Both the position numbers and the translations under genes were made by a program. Shown here in pieces: positions 19,981-28,631 of a stretch of 64,000 bases of DNA. Source of the DNA: Streptomyces dangxiongensis (lineage in GTDB: Bacteria > Actinomycetota > Actinomycetes > Streptomycetales > Streptomycetaceae); assembly GCF_003675325.1 (NCBI RefSeq), contig NZ_CP033073.1:4774001-4838000 (forward strand). Reading direction: 5' to 3'. The notes beneath the pieces were generated by a model. That model did not search any database. It was given only the letters and a program-made list of their open reading frames with translations, and was not told the DNA's origin. Positions within the stretch are counted from its first letter, which is position 1; each line of letters opens with the position of its first letter.

Positions 19981-20886
19981 TCAGGCCTTGGCGGCCGGCT
20001 CGACGGCCGGTTTGGCAACCGGCTTGGCGGCCGGCTTCTTCTCGCCGGTGAAGGCCTCGTACTCCTTCATGACCTCTTCCGTCGGCCCGTCCATGCGCAG
20101 CTCGCCGCGCTCCAGCCACAGGACCCGTTCGCAGGTGTCACGGATCGACTTGTTGTTGTGGCTGACCAGGAACACCGTGCCCGCGTGCTGCCGCAGCTCG
20201 CGGATCCGCTGCTCGGACCGCTTCTGGAAGGAGCGGTCGCCGGTGGCCAGCGCCTCGTCGATCAGCAGGACGTCGTGATCCTTGGCGGCGGCGATGGAGA
20301 ACCGGAGCCGGGCGGCCATGCCGGAGGAGTACGTGCGCATCGGCAGGGTGATGAAGTCGCCCTTCTCGTTGATCCCGGAGAAGTCGACGATGTCCTGGTA
20401 GCGCTCCTTGACCTGCTCCCGGGACATCCCCATGGCGAGGCCGCCGAGGAGCACGTTGCGCTCACCGGTGAGGTCGTTCATCAGGGCCGCGTTGACGCCG
20501 AGCAGGGAGGGCTGGCCGTCGGTGAAGATCTGGCCGCTCTCCACCGGCAGCAGCCCGGCGACCGCCTTGAGCAGGGTGGACTTGCCGGAACCGTTGGTGC
20601 CGATGAGCCCGATCGCCTCGCCCTTGTACGCGACGAACGACACCTTCCGCACCGCGTGCACCCGGCGCACACCGGCCGCCTGCTCGGTCTGCCGGCGGCG
20701 CAGGATGCGGTTGAGGGCGGCGGTGGCGGAGCCGCGGCCCGCGCCGGTGCCGTTGACCCGGTAGACGATGTCGACGCGGTCGGCGACGACGGTGGGAACC
20801 TTCCCGGCCGCCCCGCTCGCCCCGCCCGCCCCGATGGTCCCGGCGGTCTCGATGGTCCCGGTCGTCCCGGGGGTCTGCTCAGCCAC
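19981..20886 (-). CDS. TagH-like ABC transporter ATP-binding protein for glycopolymer export
   Basis: The 301-residue product carries Walker A GTNGSGKST near residue 95, a signature motif in the variant form YSSGMAARL that is characteristic of O-antigen/teichoic-acid exporters (TagH, Wzt), and Walker B DVLLIDEAL with the SFQKRS segment that follows in this family. The N-terminal 40 residues are Gly/Thr/Ala-rich and the C-terminus ends in Lys-Pro-Ala repeats (KPAAKPVAKPAVEPAAKA), both probably disordered. The start codon is GTG 20886, overlapping the permease stop by 8 bp. With the permease it would export an undecaprenyl-linked polymer. Confidence 0.92.
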   Translation of the reverse strand: MAEQTPGTTGTIETAGTIGAGGASGAAGKVPTVVADRVDIVYRVNGTGAGRGSATAALNRILRRRQTEQAAGVRRVHAVRKVSFVAYKGEAIGLIGTNGSGKSTLLKAVAGLLPVESGQIFTDGQPSLLGVNAALMNDLTGERNVLLGGLAMGMSREQVKERYQDIVDFSGINEKGDFITLPMRTYSSGMAARLRFSIAAAKDHDVLLIDEALATGDRSFQKRSEQRIRELRQHAGTVFLVSHNNKSIRDTCERVLWLERGELRMDGPTEEVMKEYEAFTGEKKPAAKPVAKPAVEPAAKA

Positions 20887-21793
20887 GGCCGTACGTCTCC
20901 TCAGCCTTCCAGAAGTAGATGAAACCGCCGATGCCGGCGAGCAGGGCCCAGCCGGTGGCCGCCGCCCACACGTGCGGCGGCAGGGACCTGGCGTGGAAGC
21001 TGTCGATCAGCGCGAACCGCATCAGGTCGATGTAGACGGCGGCCGGGTTGATCTGGAGCAGGACCGTCACGAGGTGCGGCAGGTGGTCGTGCTTGGTGAT
21101 CTTGTCGATGCTCCACATCACGCCGGACACGTACATCCACGTACGCAGCAGGAAGGGCATTAGCTGGGCGATGTCCGGCGTCTTGGCGCCCATCCGGGCC
21201 ACGATCATCGACACGCCGGCGTTGAACGTGAACTGGAGGACGAGTGCGGGGACCGCCAGCAGCCAGGAGGCGGCGACCGGTACGCCGAAACAGAGCAGGA
21301 TGACGACCAGCGCGGCCATCGAGAACAGGAGCTGCTGGAGCTGCTGGAGCGCGAAGGAGATCGGCAGCGCGGCGCGCGGGAAGTGCAGGGCGCGGACCAG
21401 GCCCAGGTTGCCGGAGATCGCCCGGGTGCCCGCCATGATCGAACTCTGCGTGAAGGTCCAGATGAACACGCCCGTGACCAGGAAGGGCACGTAGTCGGGC
21501 ACGTGCTGCTTGGTACCGAGCAGGACGCCGAAGATGAAGTAGTAGACCGCCGCGTTCAGCAGCGGGTTCATGACCTGCCACAACTGGCCCAGCTTCGCCT
21601 GGCTGTACTGCGCCGTGAGCTTGGCGGTGGCGAACGCGCCGATGAAGTGGCGCCGCGCCCACAAGTGGCGGACGTACTCCGGCAGGGAGGGGCGGGCGCC
21701 GCTGACCGACAGGCCGTGCCGGGCGGCCAGGGCCGGGAGGTCGTCGTCGGTCCGGGCCCGGGTGGGGGGCGGTGTGTGGAGGACCTGGCTCAC
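20879..21793 (-). CDS. TagG-like ABC-2 permease for glycopolymer export
   Basis: About 304 residues with six hydrophobic segments in the ABC-2 polysaccharide-exporter pattern. The cytoplasmic N-terminus contains YVRHLWARRHFIGAFATAKLTAQYSQ followed by LGQLWQVMNPLLNAAVYYFIFG, a typical TagG/Wzm signature. The start is uncertain: GTG 21793 (VSQVLHTPP) is the first plausible one, although its ribosome-binding site is weak. The open frame extends to 22186 but would overlap the divergent TetR gene. It forms an operon with the TagH-like ATPase through the 8-bp overlap. Confidence 0.9.
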   Translation of the reverse strand: MSQVLHTPPPTRARTDDDLPALAARHGLSVSGARPSLPEYVRHLWARRHFIGAFATAKLTAQYSQAKLGQLWQVMNPLLNAAVYYFIFGVLLGTKQHVPDYVPFLVTGVFIWTFTQSSIMAGTRAISGNLGLVRALHFPRAALPISFALQQLQQLLFSMAALVVILLCFGVPVAASWLLAVPALVLQFTFNAGVSMIVARMGAKTPDIAQLMPFLLRTWMYVSGVMWSIDKITKHDHLPHLVTVLLQINPAAVYIDLMRFALIDSFHARSLPPHVWAAATGWALLAGIGGFIYFWKAEETYGRG

Positions 21794-21910
21794 ATCCGCT
21801 GCTTTCGCTCGGGGGGAGGGGGCTGCTGCGTCCGGCTGCCGCCGGGGTCGCCGCGTCCGTGTCCCGTCGCCCGGCGTTTCCCCGCGTTTCTCTTTACGTT
21901 CTTTACGTCG

Positions 21911-21982
21911 GGACGGGACCGTATCGTCGCAACGCGAGCGTAGGCCCAATGGACGTCGGAACGCAACCGTTTCGTCGCTACG
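21911..21982. promoter_or_regulatory. Pair of imperfect 24-bp direct repeats between tagG-like and tetR genes
   Basis: Copies at 21911-21934 and 21959-21982 match at 19 of 24 positions, sharing ACCGT.TCGTCGC.ACG; copy-to-copy distance is 48 bp. Each contains an ACG-N4-CGT-like inverted core. The second copy ends 17 bp before the TetR start. This is a likely operator for the TetR protein, controlling itself and perhaps the exporter. Confidence 0.5.
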
Positions 21983-21998
21983 GCCTATGCTGTGCGGC

Positions 21999-22634
21999 AT
22001 GACGACGAACGCCGAGCCCGCCGACGAGCCGCCGGCGCGTCCGCGCCGCCGGGCCCCCGCCGGGGCCGCCGTCCTGCGCGAGGACGTGACCGAGGCCATC
22101 CGCGCGGCCGTCTTCGAGGAACTGGCGGCGGCCGGGTACGCGCGCATGTCCATCGAGGGGATCGCGCGGCGGGCGGGCGTGGGCAAGACGGCGGTCTACC
22201 GGCGCTGGCGTTCCAAGCTCCACCTGGTCCTGGACGTCGTCTCGGCCATGGCGGTGACGGGCTTCCCGGTCCCCGACACCGGCTCCCTGGAGGGCGACCT
22301 GCACCTGCTGTACGAGGTCACCTCCCGCGCCCTGCGGCACCCCGTCGCCTCGCAGGTCATCCCCGACCTCCAGGCCGAGGCCGCCCGCAACCCCGACCTC
22401 GCCGAGGCCTTCCAGAAGGCGCTGCGGGACGGTCAGGAGGGCGTGGCCAGCGGGATCGTCGCGGCGGCGGCGCAACGCGGCGAACTCCGCGCCGGTGTGG
22501 ATCCCGACCTCGCCCTCGACCTGATCTCCGGCCCCCTGTACTGGCGCTCGGTCGTCATCCGCTCCCCCAAGCCGCCCAAGGGTTACCTGGAGAAGCTGGC
22601 CCGGGCCACGGCGGCGGCGCTCAGGGCGCTGTGA
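21999..22634 (+). CDS. TetR family transcriptional regulator
   Basis: The 211-residue product has a TetR helix-turn-helix at about residues 28-75 (VTEAIRAAVFEELAAAGYARMSIEGIARRAGVG-K-TAVYRRWRSK) and a C-terminal helical ligand-binding domain of the TetR_C type seen in proteins with the VASGIVAAAAQRGELRAGVDPDLALDLISGPLYWR pattern. ATG 21999 is chosen because it begins just before the domain; an upstream extension to 21570 would run through the TagG-like gene. It is divergent from the exporter operon and separated by a repeat-bearing promoter region, so autoregulation and control of the exporter are plausible. Confidence 0.9.
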   Translation: MTTNAEPADEPPARPRRRAPAGAAVLREDVTEAIRAAVFEELAAAGYARMSIEGIARRAGVGKTAVYRRWRSKLHLVLDVVSAMAVTGFPVPDTGSLEGDLHLLYEVTSRALRHPVASQVIPDLQAEAARNPDLAEAFQKALRDGQEGVASGIVAAAAQRGELRAGVDPDLALDLISGPLYWRSVVIRSPKPPKGYLEKLARATAAALRAL

Positions 22635-22687
22635 CGCGCGCCCGTGGCCGGCTCACCGCGCGCCCCGGCCGGCGCGCTCGGCCGGTG

Positions 22688-22732
22688 GCTGTCTTCGCTG
22701 TGTTCGCCGTGTTCCCCGTGTGGCCCGTGTTC
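22688..22732. repeat. Five imperfect 9-bp tandem repeats next to the galE stop
   Basis: The units are GCTGTCTTC, GCTGTGTTC, GCCGTGTTC, CCCGTGTGG and CCCGTGTTC, ending 1 bp before the galE stop codon. Origin by slippage is likely; no function is evident. Confidence 0.55.
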
Positions 22733-22733
22733 C

Positions 22734-23714
22734 CTACGAGCGTGCCGCCTCCGGGTGGCTGCGCACCCAGCCCTCCCAGGCCGAGGTGATCATGTCCTGG
22801 ACGTCGTACTTGGCCTGCCAGCCCAGCTCCGTGGCGATGCGGGCGGCGGAGGCGACGACGCGGGCGGGGTCACCGGGTCGGCGGGCGGTGACGGTCGGGG
22901 GGCGGTCGTAGCCGGTGACCGCGTTGACGTGGTCGATCATCTCCCGGACGGAGACCCCCTCGCCGCGGCCGATGTTGAGGGTCAGGCCGGTGCCCGGGGC
23001 GGAACCGAGGGCGCGGGCGACGGTCACGTGGGCCTCGGCCAGGTCGGCCACGTGGATGTAGTCGCGGACGCAGGTGCCGTCGGGGGTGGGGTAGTCGTCG
23101 CCCAGGATGCGGGGCCGCGCGCCCTCGGTGAGCCGCTCGAAGACCATCGGGATCAGGTTGGACACGCCCGTGTCGGCCAGCTCGGGCGTGGCCGCGCCCG
23201 CCACGTTGAAGTAGCGCAGCGAGGCGGTGGCGAGGCCGGTCGCCCGGCCCGTGGCGCGCACGAGCCACTCGCCGGCCAGCTTCGTCTCGCCGTAGGGGGA
23301 CAGGGGACGGCAGGGCGTCTCCTCCGTGACCAGGTCGACGTCGGGCATGCCGTAGACGGCCGCCGAGGAGGAGAAGAGGAAGGAGGGGACCTCCGCCGCC
23401 GTCACCGCCGCCAGGAGGACCCGCAGGCCCTCGACGTTCTCCCGGTAGTAGTGCAACGGCCGGTCCACCGACTCGCCCACCTGCTTCTTCGCCGCCAGAT
23501 GGACGACGCCCGTGATCCCGTGCCCGGTGAGGGTGCGGGCCAGCAGCTCCGCGTCCAGCGTGGACCCGCGCACCAGCGGCACCTCGGCCGGTACCCGCTC
23601 GGCGATCCCTGTGGACAGGTCGTCGTAGACGACCGCGCGCTCGCCCGCCTCGGTCATCGCCCGGACGACGTGCGCCCCGATGTATCCGGCACCGCCGGTG
23701 ATCAGCCAGGTCAT
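22734..23714 (-). CDS. galE: UDP-glucose 4-epimerase GalE
   Basis: The 326-residue product is an extended short-chain dehydrogenase with NAD-binding TGGAGYIGAH (residues 6-15), SSSAAVYG (116-122) and the catalytic YGETK (Tyr141, Lys145). Length and motifs match bacterial GalE, which interconverts UDP-glucose and UDP-galactose. Its start overlaps the upstream GT2 gene as ATGA (23711-23714), placing it in a GT87-GT2-galE operon; it probably provides UDP-galactose for the glycosyltransferases here. Confidence 0.93.
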   Translation of the reverse strand: MTWLITGGAGYIGAHVVRAMTEAGERAVVYDDLSTGIAERVPAEVPLVRGSTLDAELLARTLTGHGITGVVHLAAKKQVGESVDRPLHYYRENVEGLRVLLAAVTAAEVPSFLFSSSAAVYGMPDVDLVTEETPCRPLSPYGETKLAGEWLVRATGRATGLATASLRYFNVAGAATPELADTGVSNLIPMVFERLTEGARPRILGDDYPTPDGTCVRDYIHVADLAEAHVTVARALGSAPGTGLTLNIGRGEGVSVREMIDHVNAVTGYDRPPTVTARRPGDPARVVASAARIATELGWQAKYDVQDMITSAWEGWVRSHPEAARS

Positions 23715-25402
23715 GTGCGGCCGTCCCCTCGTCGACTCTTCGGTGGGCCCGGGTCCCAGTGAAGCAGGCGGCGGCGGAGCCGGCCGCGGGCCACGGCGAG
23801 CACGCCGCGTACACCGCTCGCCACGCGCAGCGCGAGTGCGCCGGAGTGCGTGGCGTACGGCTGCGCCAGGAGTACGCCGTGCGCGGCGCTCGGCACAGCG
23901 CGTCGGCGCAGTCGGCCGGCGCCCGTCCGGGCGTGCGCCGTGACCGCCCGTCGCCCGCCGTCCGCGAAGCGAAGGGTCAGGCGCAGGTCCCAGGTGCCGG
24001 AGCCGAGCCCGGCCAGGCCCACGGGCACCTCTGCCGACCAGATGCCGGGACCGGAGGGCGTGAGCGCGGCCGTCGTGCGCCCGCGCGCGCGGCCGTCCTC
24101 ACGCGCGTGCCACACCACGTCCACCTCGGTCGGGCCCGCCGCGGTCACCCTGCCGTACAGCTCGTGCAGCCGCAGACACAGGAGCGAGGCACGCGCGCGT
24201 GGGCGCAGCTCCGCGTCCACCGCGAGGGGGAGCACAGGGACGGGGCGGGTCAGGAGCGGGGCCAGGGAGACCTGGGGCAGGTCGGCGGACCAGACCGGGA
24301 CGCCGTCGGGGGTGCGGGCGTAGGGCGGGAGCAGCCGCGCCGAGCGGGCGGCGAGTTCACCCAGGCGGGGCAGGTCGCGGGGCTCGGGGGACGCCAGCAG
24401 GACCCGCCCGAGCAGCCGGCCGGGGGCGGCGGGGTCCGGCTCCCAGTCGGCGGCGTCGTAGCGCGCGAGGTACTCCCGGGTGAGCGCCCACCACGCGCGC
24501 CGGTAGGCAGCGTCCCGCAGCCCCAGCTCGCGCGCGTACATGCGCAGCTCGTGGTCGAGGAACTTGGCGCGCGCCGCCCGGGCCAGCTCCTTCTGCCCGG
24601 CACCCAGCAGGATGTCGTACGCCAGCGCACACGCCTCGACGCGCGCCGCCCAGTTCTCGACGTGCTCCCGGTCCAGCGAGAGCGACAACCGCTCGGCAGA
24701 CCGGCGCACCTGCCACACGTACACCCGGTCCGGTACGAGCACGACGCGCGGGCTCGCGGCCAGCACCCGCGCGGTGAAGACGAAGTCCTCGTAGCGGAAG
24801 CGGCCCTCGGGGAAGCGGATGCCGTGGTCGCGCAGGAAACCGGTGCGGTACAGCTTGTTGACGCACAGCGTGTCGTGGACCAGCCGGGGGAGCTGGGCGG
24901 GGCGGGCGAGGACGCGGTGCGCCGGGTAGAGGAACGCCTGCCACGGCTGTTCGCGCCCCGACGGCTGTTCCCGGCGCACGCACAGTCCGCTCGCGACCTC
25001 GGCGTGCGCCCCGGTGGCCGCCGCGAGCAGCGCGTCCACCGCACCGGGCGGCAGCACGTCGTCACTGTCCAGGAACATCACGTACGGTGCCGTCGCCGCG
25101 TCGATCCCGGCGTTGCGCGGGCTGCCGCAGCCGCCGCTGTTCACGTCCCGGCGCACCACCCGCAGCCGCGGCTCGCCGTCGGCCAGCCGGGCGAGCAGCC
25201 CGGCGCTGCCGTCGGTGGAGCCGTCGTCCACGGCGATGACCTCGGCGACGGCGGGCCTCTGGGCCAGGGCCGAGCGCACGGCGTCGGCCACATGGGCGCG
25301 GTCGTCGTAGCCGATGACGACGACGGCGGCCCGGGGTGCCGGGTGCGGGTCTCGCGGTTCTGGGTACATGGGGTCCACGGGCCGGAACGTACGGGAATGC
25401 AC
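23711..25402 (-). CDS. Family 2 glycosyltransferase
   Basis: The 563-residue product has a GT2 domain in its first 270 residues: AAVVVIGYDDRAHVAD, VIAVDDGSTDGS, SPRNAGIDAATAPYVMFLDSDDV (DxD) and FRYEDFVFTARVL. A C-terminal beta-rich region ends in a basic, Arg-rich tail. Its plan is the same as that of the GT2 gene at 15950-17614, so the two are probably paralogues acting on the same polymer. GTG 25402 lies 12 bp after the GT87 stop with GGGA upstream; ATG 25369 is an alternative. It is coupled to galE by ATGA. Confidence 0.88.
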   Translation of the reverse strand: MHSRTFRPVDPMYPEPRDPHPAPRAAVVVIGYDDRAHVADAVRSALAQRPAVAEVIAVDDGSTDGSAGLLARLADGEPRLRVVRRDVNSGGCGSPRNAGIDAATAPYVMFLDSDDVLPPGAVDALLAAATGAHAEVASGLCVRREQPSGREQPWQAFLYPAHRVLARPAQLPRLVHDTLCVNKLYRTGFLRDHGIRFPEGRFRYEDFVFTARVLAASPRVVLVPDRVYVWQVRRSAERLSLSLDREHVENWAARVEACALAYDILLGAGQKELARAARAKFLDHELRMYARELGLRDAAYRRAWWALTREYLARYDAADWEPDPAAPGRLLGRVLLASPEPRDLPRLGELAARSARLLPPYARTPDGVPVWSADLPQVSLAPLLTRPVPVLPLAVDAELRPRARASLLCLRLHELYGRVTAAGPTEVDVVWHAREDGRARGRTTAALTPSGPGIWSAEVPVGLAGLGSGTWDLRLTLRFADGGRRAVTAHARTGAGRLRRRAVPSAAHGVLLAQPYATHSGALALRVASGVRGVLAVARGRLRRRLLHWDPGPPKSRRGDGRT

Positions 25403-25414
25403 GGAATTATCCCG

Positions 25415-26686
25415 TCACGGCGAGCTGAGCGCCCGCGCGGGGAGCCGGTCGGAACCGGGCCGGGGTTCCACCGGCGGCACGGTCTCCCCGGCCGGCGGCC
25501 GCGCGTCCCGCCACAGCCGCATGAAGGACAGCACGGCGGCGACGGCCAGCAGCCCGTTGCGGGCCAGCATCAGCAGACAGCCGGCCCAGGAGCCGTCGAT
25601 CACCTCCCGGTAGTACATGGGGTACACGAGGGTGCTCAGCGCGGACGCCGCCAGGATCAGCACCGCCACCGGCCGCTGGCCGGTGCGGCGCGAGGTCAGG
25701 CACACGGCGGCGAGCCCGATCAGCCAGATCATGTACTGGGGGCTGATGACCCGGCTGGTGACAGTGAACAGCAGCACCGCGCTCAGCGCCGCGTCGTACG
25801 GCGTGGCCTCGCTCCAGTGCCGCGCCCGCAGCCGCCACAGCAGCAGCAGTCCGAACGCGAGGGCGGTGAGCGCGAGCGAGGCCGTGGCGACGGCGTGCAC
25901 GTGCGGGCCGGTGAGTTCGATCGCGCCGTACCGGTAGCGGGTGCGGCCCCGCCAGCCGGCGTGCCGGGCCAGGTTCAGCGCCGTGCCGCCGAGCGACTCG
26001 ATCTGCACGCCCCGGCCGCCCTGTTCCCGCAGGAAGGACAGCGGGTGGGCGAGGGAGGCCGCGAGCAGCCCGAAGCACACGGCCCCGGTCGCCGCCGCCC
26101 ACGTCCACGCCCTGCGGGTGGGCCGCCCCCGGGGCACGCCCAGCAGCACCAGCGCCGGCCACATCTTCACCAGCGCGCCCAGGGCCCCGAGCACCCCTCC
26201 CGCGCGCGGGGAGCGTGCCGACGCCAGCAGGGACAGCACGGCCAGGGCGGTGACCTCGGCGTCGTACCGGGCGAGCGGCAGGTGCAGCAGCAGCGGCAGC
26301 CCGCCGGTCCACACGGCCGCCCCGAGCAGGCTGCGCCCGGGCCGGGTGCCCGCGCGGAGCAGCGCCGCCGTGGTGATCGCGTCCACGGCCAGCGTCAGCA
26401 GCACGAACGCCTGGAAGTACGTCAGCCCCGGCAGCAGGCCCGGTGCCAGCAGCACCGCGCCCGCGCCCGGCGGGTACTGCCACAGCGTGTCGTGCACGGG
26501 GAAGGAGCCGTGCGCGAGGACGCCGTACCAGTGGAAGTACAGCCGCCACACCTCCCGGGTCACCGAGCCCCCGCCCAGCAGCGGGGCGGTGCTGTGCGTG
26601 AGCAGCCACAGCATGAGGGCGCGGGTGGCGAGCCAGAGGACGGTGAGGGCGAGGACCGGGCCGGGGGTGACACGGAGACGGTTCAT
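25415..26686 (-). CDS. GT87-type polytopic membrane mannosyltransferase (DUF2029)
   Basis: About ten transmembrane segments fill the 423-residue product. The first loop has REVWRLYFHWYGVLAHGSFPVHDTLWQYPPGA, and later segments include SRVISPQYMIWLIGLAAV, both typical of the GT87 family of polyprenyl-phosphomannose-dependent mannosyltransferases, which act on lipoglycans in actinobacteria. The ATG at 26686 is preceded in frame by GTG 26689; no strong ribosome-binding site is visible. It is the first gene of the GT87-GT2-galE operon and is divergent from the GT39-like gene, sharing an 90-bp promoter region with an inverted repeat GTATC-N6-GATAC (26716-26731). Confidence 0.85.
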   Translation of the reverse strand: MNRLRVTPGPVLALTVLWLATRALMLWLLTHSTAPLLGGGSVTREVWRLYFHWYGVLAHGSFPVHDTLWQYPPGAGAVLLAPGLLPGLTYFQAFVLLTLAVDAITTAALLRAGTRPGRSLLGAAVWTGGLPLLLHLPLARYDAEVTALAVLSLLASARSPRAGGVLGALGALVKMWPALVLLGVPRGRPTRRAWTWAAATGAVCFGLLAASLAHPLSFLREQGGRGVQIESLGGTALNLARHAGWRGRTRYRYGAIELTGPHVHAVATASLALTALAFGLLLLWRLRARHWSEATPYDAALSAVLLFTVTSRVISPQYMIWLIGLAAVCLTSRRTGQRPVAVLILAASALSTLVYPMYYREVIDGSWAGCLLMLARNGLLAVAAVLSFMRLWRDARPPAGETVPPVEPRPGSDRLPARALSSP

Positions 26687-26777
26687 CACATGGGAGCCTA
26701 AGCCGAGCGGATGGGGTATCCATGCCGATACGCCGTCAATGACCTACAAAGGTTGGCTAATCACAAAAGATCGGGCC

Positions 26778-28631
26778 ATGGTGAACGTCGGGCTTCCTGT
26801 GCAACCGCAGTCACGTCGGGCGGCTGGAGCGATCGGCGCCGCGCCGGCCGGTGCGACGGGCCGCGCTCCCCGCCGGGTGCCCGGGCGTTCCCGGGAGCGG
26901 CTGGCGCGTGCCGCCGCCGTGGGCGTGCCCGCGCTGGTGATGGCGGCGCTCGGGCTGTGGGGGCTCGACCGGGGCGGCATGTGGCGCGACGAGGCCGTCA
27001 GCTTCCAGGTCGGGCGCCGTACGGTGCCGCAGATCTGGCGGCTGCTGCACGACGTGGACGCCGTGCACGGCATGTACTACCTGTTCGTGCACGCGGTCCT
27101 CGCCGTGCACCCCGGCGAGGTCGTCCTGCGGCTGCCGTCCGTGTGCGCGGCGGCCGTCACGGCGGGCCTGGTGGCCGCGCTCGGCTGCCGGCTCGCCCGG
27201 CCGCGGGTCGGCCTGTGGGCCGGCCTGCTCTACGCCGTCGCACCGATGGCCGGCCACTACGCCCAGGAGGGCCGCTCCTACGCGCTCGTCGCGGCCGGCG
27301 CCACCTGCGCGACGCTGCTCTTCGTCCGGGCCGTGCAGGGCGGTTCGTGGTGGCCGTACGGCGTCGTTCTCGGACTCACCTGCTGGCTGCACGAGTTCGC
27401 GGTGCTGCTGCCGCTCGCGCACGCGGTGTCGCTGGCGCTCGCCCGGGCCGGGGCGCGGACGTGGCGGCGGTTCGGGGGCGCGGCGGGTGCGGCCGGCCTC
27501 GCCCTGCTGCCGATGGTGCTGGTGTCGCGGGGGCAGGCGGCGCAGGTGGCGTGGCTGCGGCCGCCCACGGCCGAGACGGCGGGAGGGCTGCTGCGCGGAT
27601 TCCTCGGACCGGCCGACGAGGTGTACTGGGTGTGTGCCGCGCTGGCCCTGTTCGGGCTGGCCGGGATGGTGGGACGGCGGGGCGAACTGACGTGCGCGGG
27701 CGTCGGGTTGCCGGTGGCGGTGGTACCGCCCGCCCTGCTGATGCTGGTTTCCCAGGTCTCGCCGCTGTACGTCGACCGGTACGTGCTGTACGCGCTGTCG
27801 GGGGCGCCGCTGGTGGTGGCCGCGGGGGCCGAGCGGCTGGCGGGAGTGCTGGAGCGCCCGCGGCCGGACCGGCACGGGACCGTCCTGCCGGGGGTGCCGG
27901 CCGCACGGCTCCGGGTGCTCACCCTCGCCGGCGTCCTGGCCGTCGGGCTCTCCCTGCTCCACCAGTTCCCCCTTCTCCAGCAGGACCGCGATCCGGCCCG
28001 CCGGCCCGACGACCTCGCCGCCGTCTCCCGGGTGGCCGCGCGGGAGGTGGGCCCCGGCGAGCCGGTGCTGTTCCTGCCGGCACAGACGCGGAACGCGGCG
28101 CTCACCTATCCGCGGGCGTTCCGGGGGACGCGTGACCTGGCGCTGGTGGCGGGGGCGGCCCGGTCGGGCACCCTGTACGGGCGGGAGGCCGGGCCCGGCG
28201 AGCTGCGCCGCAGGCTGGCGCGGCTGGACCGGGTGTGGGTGGTGGCGGACCGGCGGCTGCTCGCCGGCCGCTGGATTCCGCGCGACCCCACCGAACGGAC
28301 CAAACTGACCGTTCTGTGGCAGCAGTTCACCGGGGAGCGGGAGTCCGACCGGGGCCTGCTGACCGTACGGCTCTACGTCCGCCCACTCGGCGCCCACCCC
28401 GGGACCCCGGCCGGCGCCTGGCCCGGGGCGCCGGTTGACGCCCGGCCCGGTACTCCGGCCGATGCCCGGCCCGGGAGTGCAGCCGACGTGGACCCCAGTA
28501 CTCCGGCCGACGCCCGGCCCGGGAGTGCGGTCGGCTCGGGCCCCGGTACTCCGGCCGGCGCCCGGCCCCGTGCTCCCGTCAGTGCCCGCCCCCGGACTCC
28601 GCCTCGGCCGCCGCGTCCAGGGCGGTGGTGA
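26778..28631 (+). CDS. GT39/ArnT-like membrane glycosyltransferase with repetitive C-terminal tail
   Basis: The 617-residue product has about ten transmembrane spans. The first extracellular loop has GGMWRDEAVSFQVGRR, with the Asp-Glu pair that marks GT39/ArnT-like enzymes using polyprenyl-phosphate sugars, and then HDVDAVHGMYYLFVH. The last 77 residues, from about 541, are a Pro/Gly/Ala-rich octapeptide array unlike the rest of the protein, and the reading frame overlaps the convergent ohrR gene by 53 bp. ATG 26778 is chosen; ATG 26739 is also in frame, and neither has a good ribosome-binding site. It probably transfers a sugar to an extracytoplasmic polymer or protein. Confidence 0.82.
   Translation: MVNVGLPVQPQSRRAAGAIGAAPAGATGRAPRRVPGRSRERLARAAAVGVPALVMAALGLWGLDRGGMWRDEAVSFQVGRRTVPQIWRLLHDVDAVHGMYYLFVHAVLAVHPGEVVLRLPSVCAAAVTAGLVAALGCRLARPRVGLWAGLLYAVAPMAGHYAQEGRSYALVAAGATCATLLFVRAVQGGSWWPYGVVLGLTCWLHEFAVLLPLAHAVSLALARAGARTWRRFGGAAGAAGLALLPMVLVSRGQAAQVAWLRPPTAETAGGLLRGFLGPADEVYWVCAALALFGLAGMVGRRGELTCAGVGLPVAVVPPALLMLVSQVSPLYVDRYVLYALSGAPLVVAAGAERLAGVLERPRPDRHGTVLPGVPAARLRVLTLAGVLAVGLSLLHQFPLLQQDRDPARRPDDLAAVSRVAAREVGPGEPVLFLPAQTRNAALTYPRAFRGTRDLALVAGAARSGTLYGREAGPGELRRRLARLDRVWVVADRRLLAGRWIPRDPTERTKLTVLWQQFTGERESDRGLLTVRLYVRPLGAHPGTPAGAWPGAPVDARPGTPADARPGSAADVDPSTPADARPGSAVGSGPGTPAGARPRAPVSARPRTPPRPPRPGRW
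28398..28613 (+). repeat. Nine imperfect 24-bp repeats encoding an octapeptide array
   Basis: The DNA keeps a 24-bp period and encodes nine units of the form Pro-Gly-(Thr/Ser/Ala)-(Pro/Ala)-(Ala/Val)-(Asp/Gly)-Ala-Arg at the C-terminus of the GT39-like protein. The last unit and a half reach into the 3' end of the opposing ohrR gene. Confidence 0.75.
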
